Program-made: the position numbers and the translations under genes
The notes under the pieces: generated by a model
Database searches by the model: none
What the model saw: the letters and a program-made list of their open reading frames with translations, nothing else
What the model was told of the DNA's origin: nothing
Assembly: GCF_011516945.1 (NCBI RefSeq)
Contig: NZ_WOTH01000014.1
Span: 1 to 64,000 of the forward strand
DNA from: Acetobacter estunensis
GTDB lineage: Bacteria; Pseudomonadota; Alphaproteobacteria; Acetobacterales; Acetobacteraceae
DNA: 64,000 nucleotides
Reading direction: 5' to 3'
Shown: in pieces, positions 40,098-49,976 of the stretch
Layout: the number at the start of each line of letters is the position of its first letter
Numbering within the stretch: position 1 is the first letter of the stretch

Positions 40098-41954
40098 ATG
40101 GCGCTTGATTCCGCCTTTCTTGACGAGCTTCGCGCCCGGACACCGATCGTTCCTCTGATCGGTCGGCGCGTGAAGCTCGCGCGCTCAGGGCGGAACTGGA
40201 AGGGGTGCTGCCCCTTCCACGGCGAGAAGACGCCATCTTTCTATGTATATGACGATCATTTCCATTGCTTCGGCTGCGGGGCGCATGGCGATGCGATCTC
40301 CTTCGTCATGCAAAGCGAAGGAAAAGGTTTTCCCGAGGCCGTGGAAGAATTGGCCTCGGCTGCCGGGTTGGAGGTGCCCAAGCCCGATCCGCGGGCGCGC
40401 GAGCAGGCAGCGCGGGCCCGGTCCCTGGGCGATGTGCTGGAGGCGGCCCAGCGCGTGTTTGCTCGCGATCTGCACGAGGCGGGTGGCCGCGCAGGGCTGG
40501 ATTATCTGCGGCGTCGTGGACTGACGGACGCGACAATCGCGTCGTTCGGACTCGGCTGGGCGAGCGAGCGGCGTGGCTATCTGACGGAGGCGCTGAAGGA
40601 GCAGGCGATCACGCCCGAGATGATGGCGGAAGCCGGTCTCATGCGAGTCGATGAGAACGGTCGCGCCAAGGGTGAACTGTTCTGGGGACGTGTGACGTTT
40701 CCCATCCATGACCGGCGGGGCGAACTGGTGTCCTTCGGTGGCCGGACGTTGGGGGACGGTCAGCCAAAATATCTTAACGGTCCCGAGACGGCGCTGTTTT
40801 CCAAAAGACGGCTGCTGTTCGGTTTCGACCGCGCGCGCGCAGCGTTGCGGGCGGTGCGCCCGAAGAATGCGCCGCCTGTGGAACCGGTGGTGGTCGAAGG
40901 CTACATGGACGTGATTGCGTTGCATCAGGCGGGCTTCGTGGGGGCGGTGGCACCGCTCGGCACGGCGCTGACGCCCGAGCAGATGGAAATGCTGTGGCAG
41001 GTCACGCCCGCGCCCATTCTGTGTCTCGATGGCGATGCGGCGGGCCGTCGAGCCGCGGTGAGGGCGGCCGAGACGGCTTTACCGCTCCTTTCGGCGGAAC
41101 GGGGGTTGCGCCTCTGTCTTCTGCCCGAAGGAGAAGACCCGGACAGCCTGCTGCGGGGCAAGGGGCGCGATGTCATGGCGGATGTGCTGGCGGGCGCGAA
41201 GCCGCTGGCGGACATCCTGTTTGATCTGTTGTCGGAAGGAGTGCCCGCGTCGCCCACTCCTGAGCAACGGGCGACGTTGCGGCATCGGTTGGTGGAGGCA
41301 GCGGGAAAAATTCCCGATAAGGCGCTGGCGGGTGAATATCGCTCCACGCTTCTGGATCGCTTCTTCAAGACATACCGTTCAGGCGGGCGTCCGGCTGGCG
41401 GCCGTCGCCGGGAGAATGGAAAGACGTTTGTTCCTGCGGTTGATGTCGATCTGGGAACACGCGCGGAGCGTCCGTTCGATGGACGGCGCGCCGGATTGCA
41501 GAAGCTGGCGGATATTGTGATGCGATTTCCAGCGATTGCATCGAGAGTTGGGGATGCGTGGTGCCGACTTGATCTACCGCCGGATCTGTCGGAGTTGCGC
41601 GAAGCCATCCTCTCCTTTGCGGAGGAGGCGGATGATACGCCGGAGAGCGATCTTGCGGCGCGTCTGATGGCGCGGCTGACGGAGGAGGGGTTGCGTGAGC
41701 GCGCGGAGGTCATTCTTCGGGAAGCCTGCAACACACGCCCCCGTGGAGATGAGGCCGTTTTCGGGGATGAAGCCCCCGAGGCGCAGTGGTGGCATTTCTA
41801 TGCGGGCGTCAATCGCGATGGGTTCGAAGCCGACATCGCACGAGATGCGGAAATCTGGGTTGCGCAGGGGATGGACCCGCAGGCATGGGACAGATTGAAA
41901 TCCCGCATCGAGGCATTGCATGCCTTGCGCAGCATGGATGTCGGCTCCATCTGA
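40098..41954 (+). CDS. dnaG: DNA primase
   Basis: 618 aa, makes RNA primers for replication. N-terminal CHC2 zinc finger (GCCPFHGEKTPSFYVYDDHF, then CFGCGAHGD), core with GRVTFPIHDRRGELVSFGGRTL, TOPRIM domain with VVVEGYMDVIALHQAGF and LCLDGDAAGRRAA, and a C-terminal region for DnaB interaction. The EGYMD and DGD acidic residues for metal binding are present. Second gene of the yqeY-dnaG-rpoD block. Confidence 0.98.
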   Translation: MALDSAFLDELRARTPIVPLIGRRVKLARSGRNWKGCCPFHGEKTPSFYVYDDHFHCFGCGAHGDAISFVMQSEGKGFPEAVEELASAAGLEVPKPDPRAREQAARARSLGDVLEAAQRVFARDLHEAGGRAGLDYLRRRGLTDATIASFGLGWASERRGYLTEALKEQAITPEMMAEAGLMRVDENGRAKGELFWGRVTFPIHDRRGELVSFGGRTLGDGQPKYLNGPETALFSKRRLLFGFDRARAALRAVRPKNAPPVEPVVVEGYMDVIALHQAGFVGAVAPLGTALTPEQMEMLWQVTPAPILCLDGDAAGRRAAVRAAETALPLLSAERGLRLCLLPEGEDPDSLLRGKGRDVMADVLAGAKPLADILFDLLSEGVPASPTPEQRATLRHRLVEAAGKIPDKALAGEYRSTLLDRFFKTYRSGGRPAGGRRRENGKTFVPAVDVDLGTRAERPFDGRRAGLQKLADIVMRFPAIASRVGDAWCRLDLPPDLSELREAILSFAEEADDTPESDLAARLMARLTEEGLRERAEVILREACNTRPRGDEAVFGDEAPEAQWWHFYAGVNRDGFEADIARDAEIWVAQGMDPQAWDRLKSRIEALHALRSMDVGSI

Positions 41955-42101
41955 AGGAAGTATGGCGGGGAACTGCGGCAGCGTTCAGGTCTTGACTTCC
42001 GGGGCAGGATCGACCACCTCGACGCTGCCTTATTCTTTTGCTGCAGATGAGCCGTTCTGCCTTCCGTTCCCTGGAAGGCGGACAGGGGGGATTTTACGGG
42101 A

Positions 42102-44108
42102 ATGGCGACAAAGACGGCTGCCGGGACTGCTGCGACCTCAGGTGACCAGGACGGTGACAATACGCTCCTCGATACCCGGTCTGGCGCCGTCAAACGCCTG
42201 ATCGCGAAGGGGCGTGAGCGTGGTCACATCACGTTTGACGAACTGAATGCGGTCCTTCCGCAGGATCAGATGTCCTCCGAGCAGATCGAGGACGTGATGG
42301 CCATTCTCTCGGAGATGGGCATTCAGGTCGTTGAAGGTGAGGAGAACGAGGACGCGGAAACTCCAGCCGCCAAGTCGTCCACGTCTTCCTCCTCGTCTTC
42401 CGATGATGAAGAGGAAGACGAGGAGGAAGAGGAAGAAGCTGAACCAGCCGAGGCTGGCACCAGCGCTTCCGGCAATGTCAGCGAAAATCTGGGACGTACG
42501 GACGATCCTGTGCGTATGTACCTCCGTGAGATGGGTTCGGTGGAACTGCTCTCGCGTGAGGGCGAGATCGCGATTGCCAAGCGCATCGAGGCCGGTCGCA
42601 ACGAGATGATCGGGGGGCTGTGTGAAAGCCCGCTGACCTTCCGCGCCATCATTTCGTGGCATGAGCGCCTGAAGGTTGGCGACATGCTTTTGCGCGATAT
42701 CGTCGATCTGGAGGCGATGCAGGCCGAGCAGAATGGCCCCGAGGTTGTCGCTGAGGGAGAAGAAGGCGAAGAGGCGGCCGAGGAGTCCGATGAGGACGAG
42801 GCGGAGGATGCGGACGCCGCCGAGGGCGAAGGTCCGGGTCTTTCCCTGTCCGCGCTCGAAGAAAAGCTCAAGCCCGACATTCTTGCCCAGTTCGATGAGA
42901 TCGAGCCTCTCTACGAGAAGCTGCAGAAGATGCAGGACAAGCGTCTTGAGGCGCTGGTCACGGGTGGAGAGACAACCGACAAGACCGAGAAGGCGTATCA
43001 GAAGCTCCGTCTGGAACTGGTGGCCAAGGTCGAGCAGGTCCATCTGCACAACAACCGCATCGAGGAACTGGTCATGCAGCTCAAGGAGCTGTTCAGAAAC
43101 CTCAACGCGCTTGAAGGACGGATGCTGCGTCTGGCCGAGAGCTGCAAGATCTCGCGTGACGATTTTCTGCTGAAGTATCGCGGCCATGAACTTGAGCCGG
43201 CATGGATGGAAATGGTTGCCACGCTGCCGGGCAAGGGCTGGAAAAACCTGCTCGCCAAGCATTCCGAGACCATGCAGAATCTGCGTAATCAAGTTGCCGA
43301 ACTGGCACAGGATACGGGTCTGGCGGTGGGCGAGTTCCGGCGTGTCTATGCCACCGTTGGGCGCGGTGAGCGCGATTCCGCGCGCGCCAAGAAAGAGATG
43401 ATCGAGGCGAATCTGCGTCTCGTGATCTCTATTGCCAAGAAATATACCAACCGTGGTCTTCAGTTCCTCGACCTGATTCAGGAAGGCAACATCGGTCTGA
43501 TGAAGGCCGTGGACAAGTTTGAATATCGCCGCGGTTACAAGTTCTCGACCTACGCCACATGGTGGATTCGGCAGGCGATCACGCGCTCGATTGCCGATCA
43601 GGCGCGCACGATCCGTATTCCGGTGCATATGATCGAGACGATCAACAAGCTCGTGCGCACTTCACGCCAGATGCTGCATGAAATCGGGCGTGAACCAGCC
43701 CCTGAGGAACTGGCCGAAAAGCTGGGTATGCCGCTTGAAAAAGTGCGCAAGGTTCTCAAGATCGCCAAGGAACCGATCTCGCTGGAAACGCCGATCGGTG
43801 ATGAGGAAGACAGCCATCTCGGTGACTTCATCGAGGACAAGACGGCCATCATTCCGCTGGATGCCGCAATCCAGACCAATCTGCGCGAGGCGACGACCCG
43901 CGTGCTGGCTTCGCTCACCCCGCGTGAAGAGCGTGTGCTGCGTATGCGTTTTGGCATCGGCATGAACACCGACCACACGCTGGAAGAAGTCGGACAGCAG
44001 TTCAACGTGACACGTGAGCGTATCCGCCAGATCGAAGCGAAGGCGTTGCGTAAGCTCAAGCACCCGAGCCGTAGCCGCAAGCTGCGTTCCTTCCTCGACG
44101 ACAACTGA
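42102..44108 (+). CDS. rpoD: RNA polymerase primary sigma factor (sigma-70)
   Basis: 668 aa. Region 1.1 (residues 25-75) is followed by a strongly acidic Ser/Asp/Glu linker at 80-120. Region 1.2 is [18 protein letters not shown] non-conserved insert is acidic in its first part. Region 2 has [22 protein letters not shown] and [17 protein letters not shown] for -10 recognition. Region 3 ([11 protein letters not shown]) and region 4 ([21 protein letters not shown]) complete the protein. The ATG at 42102 follows dnaG by 147 bp. Confidence 0.98.
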   Translation: MATKTAAGTAATSGDQDGDNTLLDTRSGAVKRLIAKGRERGHITFDELNAVLPQDQMSSEQIEDVMAILSEMGIQVVEGEENEDAETPAAKSSTSSSSSSDDEEEDEEEEEEAEPAEAGTSASGNVSENLGRTDDPVRMYLREMGSVELLSREGEIAIAKRIEAGRNEMIGGLCESPLTFRAIISWHERLKVGDMLLRDIVDLEAMQAEQNGPEVVAEGEEGEEAAEESDEDEAEDADAAEGEGPGLSLSALEEKLKPDILAQFDEIEPLYEKLQKMQDKRLEALVTGGETTDKTEKAYQKLRLELVAKVEQVHLHNNRIEELVMQLKELFRNLNALEGRMLRLAESCKISRDDFLLKYRGHELEPAWMEMVATLPGKGWKNLLAKHSETMQNLRNQVAELAQDTGLAVGEFRRVYATVGRGERDSARAKKEMIEANLRLVISIAKKYTNRGLQFLDLIQEGNIGLMKAVDKFEYRRGYKFSTYATWWIRQAITRSIADQARTIRIPVHMIETINKLVRTSRQMLHEIGREPAPEELAEKLGMPLEKVRKVLKIAKEPISLETPIGDEEDSHLGDFIEDKTAIIPLDAAIQTNLREATTRVLASLTPREERVLRMRFGIGMNTDHTLEEVGQQFNVTRERIRQIEAKALRKLKHPSRSRKLRSFLDDN

Positions 44109-44112
44109 TCCA

Positions 44113-44670
44113 ATGGAGCCGACAACGCGGATCGTGGTGGATGTCACCTTTCTCGACATGCCCCATCCGCCGCGGAGGCCGGTTCCCGTTCTGCCCGAAG
44201 GGTGGTGGATCGAGCAGCAGTTCGATCTCTCGGTCGCGGAGTATCGCGCGATCCATGGACGGGTAGGGCGCGATTACTGCTGGTGGATGCGGCAGGTGCG
44301 ATCAGATGCGGATCTGGCTCACATTCTGGCCGATCCCTGCCGATCGATTTTTCTGCTCAAGGAACGCGATGAGGCACGCGGCTTCTTCGAGTTGGAAATC
44401 AAGGCGCCCCGCACCGTCAATCTGGCCTATTTCGGTCTGTTCCCCGAGAACATCGGACGCGGCATCGGGCGGGCTTTCCTGTATGCCGTGGTCGCTGTGG
44501 CTTGGTCGGCCGAGCCCCATCGTCTGACGGTCAACACCTGTACGGCGGATCATCCACGTGCGCTGCCGAATTATCTCGCCGCCGGTTTCCGCATCATTGG
44601 CGTGGTGCGGGAAGAGTGGAATATCCCCGATCGGCTTGGAATGCCCATCCCGGAACGCCTGCGGGCCTGA
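44113..44670 (+). CDS. GNAT-family N-acetyltransferase
   Basis: 185 aa. The acetyl-CoA-binding motif A is visible as [23 protein letters not shown] (the R/QxxGxG/A loop PENIGRGIG), followed by [22 protein letters not shown], typical of motif B. ATG 44113 lies 4 bp after the rpoD stop; earlier in-frame codons lie within rpoD. The substrate is unknown. Coexpression with rpoD is likely from spacing. Confidence 0.88.
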   Translation: MEPTTRIVVDVTFLDMPHPPRRPVPVLPEGWWIEQQFDLSVAEYRAIHGRVGRDYCWWMRQVRSDADLAHILADPCRSIFLLKERDEARGFFELEIKAPRTVNLAYFGLFPENIGRGIGRAFLYAVVAVAWSAEPHRLTVNTCTADHPRALPNYLAAGFRIIGVVREEWNIPDRLGMPIPERLRA

Positions 44671-44830
44671 GAAAAACCTTGTCTTGCGGGTGCATTCATG
44701 CTTGATGCGCCATCTTCCCTGCTGGCGGCGTGGCATCGCTGCCGGCTATACCCGAGGCGTGTGTCCCTGCGGATGGCGCCATGTTGTGGAACGGTTCGCA
44801 ACGAACGGGTTGAACAATCCGGAGGGCTGA

Positions 44831-45325
44831 ATGCCACTGTACGAAACCGTGCTGATTGCACGTAACGATATCAACCAGCAGCAGGTCGAGGCTATCGCCG
44901 ATATGATCCGCAGCCAGCTCGAAGCTGACGGCGGCTCGGTGAAGAAGCAGGAATACTGGGGACTGCGTTCGCTCGCTTACCGCATCAAGAAGAACCGCAA
45001 GGGGCATTATCTGCTTCTCGGTCTCGATGCGAAGCCCGAGACGATGCGTGAGGTCGAGCGTCTGCTCAGCCTGAACGAAGACGTGCTGCGTGTTCTCAAC
45101 CTGCGCGTGGAAGAGATCGACGAGAATCCGTCGCCGGTTCTGACCCGTAAGGATGAGCGCGGTGAGCGCGGCTTCCGTGGTCCGAAGCCGTCAGGTCGCT
45201 TTGACAGCGGTCGCTCCTCGCGTCGTGGTCCCGAGGATCGTGACCGTGAGGAATATCGTGCCCGTGAAGAGCGCGAGAACAAGGCGCAGGCGGCTCAGGC
45301 CGATGCCCCGGCTGCTGCGGAGTAA
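44831..45325 (+). CDS. rpsF: 30S ribosomal protein bS6
   Basis: 164 aa, binds 16S rRNA with bS18. [24 protein letters not shown] is the standard start. The core ends near residue 100 ([14 protein letters not shown]), and a charged Arg/Glu/Asp tail makes it longer than the E. coli protein. GGAGG lies 4-8 bases before ATG 44831. First gene of rpsF-rpsR-rplI. The 160-bp leader can form a stem with CATCGC/GCGGATG near 44737-44786, the position where S6:S18 leader elements are found, but I could not confirm the motif. Confidence 0.98.
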   Translation: MPLYETVLIARNDINQQQVEAIADMIRSQLEADGGSVKKQEYWGLRSLAYRIKKNRKGHYLLLGLDAKPETMREVERLLSLNEDVLRVLNLRVEEIDENPSPVLTRKDERGERGFRGPKPSGRFDSGRSSRRGPEDRDREEYRAREERENKAQAAQADAPAAAE

Positions 45326-45330
45326 GAGAT

Positions 45331-45606
45331 ATGTCCGACACGAACCAGGTCAATCCGGGCGAGCGCCGTACAGCTGTTGGTGCCCGCCGCCCGTTCTATC
45401 GTCGTCGCAAGTCGTGCCCGTTCTCGGGTCCGAATGCGCCGAAGATCGATTACAAGGACGTTCGTCTGCTCAGCCGCTTCCTGTCCGAGCGCGGCAAGAT
45501 CGTCCCCAGCCGTATCACCGCAGTGTCTGCGAAGAAGCAGCGTGAACTGGCTCAGGCCATCAAGCGCGCCCGTTTCCTTGCCCTGCTGCCCTACGTCGTG
45601 GGCTGA
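45331..45606 (+). CDS. rpsR: 30S ribosomal protein bS18
   Basis: 91 aa, partner of bS6 on the 30S platform. [60 protein letters not shown]-type residues are all typical. It starts 5 bp after rpsF and is 14 bp before rplI. Confidence 0.98.
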   Translation: MSDTNQVNPGERRTAVGARRPFYRRRKSCPFSGPNAPKIDYKDVRLLSRFLSERGKIVPSRITAVSAKKQRELAQAIKRARFLALLPYVVG

Positions 45607-45620
45607 GGAGAGAAGCGATC

Positions 45621-46217
45621 ATGGCTGCTACAGAAGTCATCCTGCTCCAGCGGGTCGAGCATCTCGGCCAGATGGGCGAACTCGTGAAGGTAAAGCCGGG
45701 CTATGCCCGTAACTTCCTTCTGCCGCAGGGCAAGGCCATCCGTGCGAACGCCGCCAACCGCGCGCGTTTCGATCAGGAGCGCGCTCAGCTCGAGGCCCAG
45801 AACATCAAGCGTCGCGAAGAGGCCGAGCGTCTCTCTGAGCGCATGGAGGGTCTGTCCGTCATCCTGATCCGTCAGGCTGGCGACAGCGGCAACCTGTATG
45901 GTTCGGTCTCCACTCGTGACATCGCTCAGGCGACGACCGAGGCTGGCCTGACCATCACTCGTAATCAGGTGTTCCTGCCGCACCCGATCAAGACGCTGGG
46001 CCTGTACGACGTGCGCGTCGCGCTGCATCCGGAAGTCTCCATTCTGGCGCGCGTCAATGTCGCTCGCTCGAACGAAGAAGCGGAGCGTCAGGCACGTGGT
46101 GAAGTCATCGGTCTCGATGACGAAGAGGAAGAAGAAGCCGAGCCGACAATTGCCGGAGTGACCGGCGAGATTGTCGAGACGGCTGAGCCTGCGGAAGGGG
46201 AAGAGCCCGTCGCCTGA
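45621..46217 (+). CDS. rplI: 50S ribosomal protein bL9
   Basis: 198 aa. N-terminal domain [30 protein letters not shown] is standard, with a long connecting helix and the C-terminal rRNA-binding domain ([25 protein letters not shown]). A Glu-rich acidic tail of about 35 residues extends beyond the E. coli length. A strong terminator follows. Confidence 0.98.
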   Translation: MAATEVILLQRVEHLGQMGELVKVKPGYARNFLLPQGKAIRANAANRARFDQERAQLEAQNIKRREEAERLSERMEGLSVILIRQAGDSGNLYGSVSTRDIAQATTEAGLTITRNQVFLPHPIKTLGLYDVRVALHPEVSILARVNVARSNEEAERQARGEVIGLDDEEEEEAEPTIAGVTGEIVETAEPAEGEEPVA

Positions 46218-46247
46218 CGGTTTCTCCTCTTTTTCCAAAGGACAGAC

Positions 46248-46282
46248 AAAAAGGCCCGGGCGGTGTGCGCTCGGGCCTTTTT
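46248..46282 (+). terminator. Strong terminator after rplI
   Basis: AAAAAGGCCCG (46248-46258) pairs with CGGGCCTTTTT (46272-46282), and the loop can add GCG/CGC pairs. The T5 run lies at the 3' side, about 30 bp after the rplI stop. Confidence 0.93.
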
Positions 46283-46386
46283 GCGTTGTAGCGGCCGGAC
46301 TTGTTCTGAAGATCGCTGTTGCGGACGTGCATTTCGGGAAGCATCGCCGTATGGGAGACGCAGCGACCCAGCAGAAGGCGGACCCC

Positions 46387-47628
46387 ATGCTCACGACGTC
46401 GATTCTTGATCCCATCCTGTCGCGGTTTATTCGTGAAGGCAGTCTGGACGTCACGTTCGCGGACGGAAAGGTCACACGTTACGAGGGCAGCAAGCCCGGT
46501 CCCCATGCGGGACTGCGTTTTGTGACCAAAGCGGCCGAACGCGGGTTCTTCCTCAATCCCGGTCTTGCGTTCGGGGAAGCCTATATGGATGGCGGTGTTG
46601 CGCCGCAGGGTTGCACGTTGTACGATCTGCTGCATGTCCTGATGCTCAACGCCATGTACTCCTCCGGTCATGTGGGGGAGGCGTTGTCAGCGGCCACGCG
46701 AATGGTCCGCCGTCGCTGGATCCAGTTCAATCCCGAATCCCGTTCGCGCCGTAATGTGGCGCATCATTACGACCTCGATGAGCGGCTTTACCGGCTCTTT
46801 CTCGACCGTGACTGGCAGTATTCCTGTGCCTATTTCCGCACGGGCAATGAAACGCTCAATGAAGCGCAGGACGCCAAGAAACACCACATTGCCGCCAAGC
46901 TGAAACTGGATCGTCCGGGGTTGTCGGTGCTCGACATCGGCTGCGGTTGGGGTGGTATGGCGCTGACGCTGGCACGCGATTACGGAGCTGTCGTGACTGG
47001 GATTACTCTTTCAACCGAGCAGCTTCAGGCAGCGCGTGCGCGGGCGGCGGAAGCGGGCCTGAGCGATCGGGTGCGGTTCGAGCTTCTGGATTACCGGCAG
47101 GTCTGCACACGCTACGACCGTATCGTGTCCGTGGGCATGTTCGAGCATGTGGGCATCGGCCATTACCGGACTTTTTTCGACAAAGTGCGTGACGTGCTGG
47201 CCGATGACGGTGTAGCGCTGATCCACTCCATCGGACGCAATGACGGGCCGGGTACCACCAATCCGTGGATTGCTAAATACATTTTCCCCGGTGGGTATTC
47301 CCCGAGTCTGAGCGAGACGTTCGCGGCCATCGAGCATAGCGGCCTGTGGGTGACGGATTGTGAGGTTTTGCGGCTGCATTATGCCCGCACGATCAGCATC
47401 TGGCGCGAGCGGTTCGCCGCACATCGCGCGGATGCGGCAAAGATCTACGATGAACGTTTCTGCCGCATGTTCGAGTTCTATCTCGCGGGCGCGGAACTGT
47501 CCTTCCGCGTGCAGGGACACATGAACTTCCAGCTTCAGTTGACGCGCAGCATCGACGCTGTGCCGTTCACTCGCGACTACATGGTGGATGAGGAGCGGGC
47601 CGCGCTTGCGCGCATTGCCCGCCCATAG
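46387..47628 (+). CDS. cfa: Cyclopropane-fatty-acyl-phospholipid synthase
   Basis: 413 aa, transfers a methylene group from S-adenosylmethionine to unsaturated acyl chains of membrane phospholipids, often linked to acid and ethanol tolerance. The N-terminal lipid-binding part is followed by the SAM fold: RNVAHHYDLDERLYRLFLD, YSCAYF, VLDIGCGWGGMAL, GITLSTEQ, SVGMFEHVG and the C-terminal MNFQLQLTRS. ATG 46387 (MLTTSILDP) is preferred; ATG 46351 is in frame. Longer starts would run through the rplI terminator. It converges on ubiG with 3 bp between stops. Confidence 0.95.
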   Translation: MLTTSILDPILSRFIREGSLDVTFADGKVTRYEGSKPGPHAGLRFVTKAAERGFFLNPGLAFGEAYMDGGVAPQGCTLYDLLHVLMLNAMYSSGHVGEALSAATRMVRRRWIQFNPESRSRRNVAHHYDLDERLYRLFLDRDWQYSCAYFRTGNETLNEAQDAKKHHIAAKLKLDRPGLSVLDIGCGWGGMALTLARDYGAVVTGITLSTEQLQAARARAAEAGLSDRVRFELLDYRQVCTRYDRIVSVGMFEHVGIGHYRTFFDKVRDVLADDGVALIHSIGRNDGPGTTNPWIAKYIFPGGYSPSLSETFAAIEHSGLWVTDCEVLRLHYARTISIWRERFAAHRADAAKIYDERFCRMFEFYLAGAELSFRVQGHMNFQLQLTRSIDAVPFTRDYMVDEERAALARIARP

Positions 47629-47631
47629 AGG

Positions 47632-48453
47632 TCAGGAACGCGAAAACGCCGCGATGTAATTGACGGCCAGATCCCGGCTTTCGCGCCAGTGATTGCCGAG
47701 TAAGTCGGGCGTCATTCCGGCGGCGTCGTCCAGCCGCAATCCGGCCTTGCGACCGAAGGCCGCGAGTTCGCCCGGTGTGATGAACTTCTTCCATTCATGT
47801 GTGCCTATGGGCAGCAGCTGCATGACGTATTCCGCGCCAATCTTGGCGAAGGCCAGCGCGCGGAGCGTACGGTTCATCGTGGAGATAAAGACATGGCCGC
47901 CCGGCCGGGAAAGTTGCGCCAGCATGGCGACGAAGGCCGCCGGATCCGTGACATGCTCAATGATTTCCAGCGCCACCACAGCATCGAATGTCTCACCTTC
48001 CTCTACCAATGTCTCCGCGCTGCCTACGCGATAGGTGAGGGAACCGGCGGACGCGGGTAGCGGGTTGGCGGCCAGATGCGCACGCGCGGCCGCGATGCCT
48101 TCGGCGGATGCATCCAGTCCCAGAACGTCGTGACCGGCTTGGGCCAGAGCCTCGCTGGCAAGGCCCGCGCCGCAGCCGAGATCCAGCACGCGCAGGCGCG
48201 GCTGCTTGCGGCTGCGAAGAGGCAGGTGACGGTCGATCCAGCCGATGCGTAGCGGGTTCATGGCGTGGAGCGGGCGCATGGGGCCGGTCGGATCCCACCA
48301 CTGGCGGGCCAGCGCGCCGAAGCGGGCGATTTCCTCGGGAGAGACCGAGCCACCATCGGCGTTGTGTTCTGTCGAGACCGGTGTTGGTGTCGCGACGCCG
48401 GTTTCGGACCAGTCTCCGCCATGTGCCGAATGCATGAGAACGAACCCTTTCAT
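47632..48453 (-). CDS. ubiG: Ubiquinone biosynthesis O-methyltransferase
   Basis: 273 aa, SAM-dependent enzyme doing both O-methylations of ubiquinone synthesis. RFGALARQWWDPTGPMRPLHAMNPLRIGWI, VLDLGCGAGLASEALAQAG (motif I), VALEIIEHVTDPAAFV, FISTMNRTLRALAFAKIGAEYVM and GTHEWKKFITPGEL are typical. A second ATG six codons downstream is possible. It is divergent from lysC. Confidence 0.96.
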   Translation of the reverse strand: MKGFVLMHSAHGGDWSETGVATPTPVSTEHNADGGSVSPEEIARFGALARQWWDPTGPMRPLHAMNPLRIGWIDRHLPLRSRKQPRLRVLDLGCGAGLASEALAQAGHDVLGLDASAEGIAAARAHLAANPLPASAGSLTYRVGSAETLVEEGETFDAVVALEIIEHVTDPAAFVAMLAQLSRPGGHVFISTMNRTLRALAFAKIGAEYVMQLLPIGTHEWKKFITPGELAAFGRKAGLRLDDAAGMTPDLLGNHWRESRDLAVNYIAAFSRS

Positions 48454-48665
48454 CTGTCAACGCGGCTGGACGTAAGCCGGGGGCGAGGTTATGTGACGCG
48501 CTTTGCACGCCTTCGCAATGCTTCGTCGTGGCGAACGTCCGGGTTCAGGGACTTTTCTGACGCCACGGACGCTCCACGAAGCTGGCGGATATTTCGGTCA
48601 CGGCGCGCGTGACGGCATAATGGACCGGCGATTCCGTATGTAAACGGGACGGTCGCGGACACGAT

Positions 48666-48686
48666 CCTCCCGGCGGGGCCGGGAGG
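48666..48686 (+). promoter_or_regulatory. Hairpin masking a lysC ribosome-binding site
   Basis: CCTCCCGG (48666-48673) pairs exactly with CCGGGAGG (48679-48686) across a CGGGG loop. The GGGAGG in the 3' arm is the best ribosome-binding site ahead of lysC, at good spacing to GTG 48693. The stem could therefore reduce translation. A full lysine riboswitch is not present. Confidence 0.5.
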
Positions 48687-48710
48687 CGCAGAGTGGAGAC
48701 GGGTTGGATC

Positions 48711-49964
48711 ATGGAGCGCAAGGCAGGCCGGATCGTGATGAAGTTCGGCGGCACGTCCGTTGCCGATCTCGATCGTATCCGGGCAGTGGCCGACCGCGTT
48801 CGCGCGCAGGTCGAAGCAGGAGCACAGGTTGCGGTCGTGGTGTCGGCCATGTCGGGCACCACCAATCGTCTGGTTGGATACTGTGAGTCTCTTTCTCCGC
48901 TCTATGATCCGAGAGAATATGACGCCGTGGTGGCGACCGGTGAGCAGGTGACGAGCGGCCTTCTGGCCATCGCCCTGCAGAATCTGGGGGTGGCGGCGCG
49001 GTCGTGGCAGGGGTGGCAGGTGCCCATCCGCACGGATGAGGCGCATGGCAAGGCCCGCATCGACTCCATCGCCGGCGATGCGTTGATCGCGAGCATGCAG
49101 GCTGGCGAAGTCCCGGTTATCGCCGGTTTTCAGGGCGTGGCGCCGTCCGGGCGTATCACCACATTGGGGCGTGGCGGTTCGGACACGTCGGCCGTTGCCA
49201 TTGCGGCGGCGGTCAAGGCGGATCGGTGCGACATCTATACGGATGTGGACGGCATCTACACCACCGATCCGCGTATCGTGCCGAAGGCGCGCAAGCTTGA
49301 GCGTATTACCTACGAAGAAATGCTGGAATTGGCGTCCGTAGGTGCCAAGGTGCTCCAGACCCGCAGCGTCGAGTTGGCGATGAAGGAGCATGTGCGTGTT
49401 CAGGTGCTTTCCAGCTTTGTTGACCAGGCCCCCGCAGCAGACGGTCGTCTGCCCGGATCGCTGGTGGTAGATGAGGACGAAATCGTGGAACAGGAACTCG
49501 TTACCGGCATTGCCTATTCGCGTGACGAAGCGAAGATCTCGATGCGCCGCATCCCCGACCGTCCGGGTATTGCTGCCGCCATTTTCGGGCCGCTGTCCGA
49601 AAACAACATCAACGTCGATATGATCGTGCAAAGCACGGGTGAAGACGCCTCCACCAATATGACGTTCACCACCAGCAAGACCGACCTGCCGCGTGCGGTC
49701 GCGGTGCTGGAGTCCCTGCGTGACGATATCCAGTATGGTGAACTCGCGACCGACGACGCCGTGACCAAGATCAGTGTCGTGGGTGTCGGCATGCGCTCGC
49801 ACGCGGGCGTGGCCAGCACCATGTTCCGCACCCTGTCCGAGCGCGGCATCAATATACAGGTGATCTCCACCAGCGAGATCAAGGTCTCGGTACTGATCGC
49901 GTCCGAATACACCGAACTTGCGGTGCGGGCCCTACACACAGCCTACGGGCTGGATGCGGCGTAA
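48711..49964 (+). CDS. lysC: Aspartate kinase
   Basis: 417 aa, phosphorylates aspartate, first step to lysine, threonine and methionine. VMKFGGTSVADLDRI, TTLGRGGSDTSAVAIAAA and DVDGIYTTDPRI form the kinase domain. Two C-terminal ACT domains (ISMRRIPDRPGIAAAIFGPLSENNINVDMIVQ; VGVGMRSHAGVASTMFRTLSERGINIQVISTSEIKVSVLI) bind feedback inhibitors. I use ATG 48711 (MERKAGRIVMKFGG). GTG 48693 has the stronger ribosome-binding site and would add six residues. Confidence 0.97.
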   Translation: MERKAGRIVMKFGGTSVADLDRIRAVADRVRAQVEAGAQVAVVVSAMSGTTNRLVGYCESLSPLYDPREYDAVVATGEQVTSGLLAIALQNLGVAARSWQGWQVPIRTDEAHGKARIDSIAGDALIASMQAGEVPVIAGFQGVAPSGRITTLGRGGSDTSAVAIAAAVKADRCDIYTDVDGIYTTDPRIVPKARKLERITYEEMLELASVGAKVLQTRSVELAMKEHVRVQVLSSFVDQAPAADGRLPGSLVVDEDEIVEQELVTGIAYSRDEAKISMRRIPDRPGIAAAIFGPLSENNINVDMIVQSTGEDASTNMTFTTSKTDLPRAVAVLESLRDDIQYGELATDDAVTKISVVGVGMRSHAGVASTMFRTLSERGINIQVISTSEIKVSVLIASEYTELAVRALHTAYGLDAA

Positions 49965-49976
49965 TCGGCAGATTCA

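Noticed and set aside
42138-43628. 496-codon minus-strand open frame opposite rpoD
   Set aside because: It lies wholly within rpoD, whose plus-strand motifs are unmistakable.
48600-48710. Lysine riboswitch upstream of lysC
   Set aside because: The leader is too short and shows one simple stem, not the five-helix lysine riboswitch.
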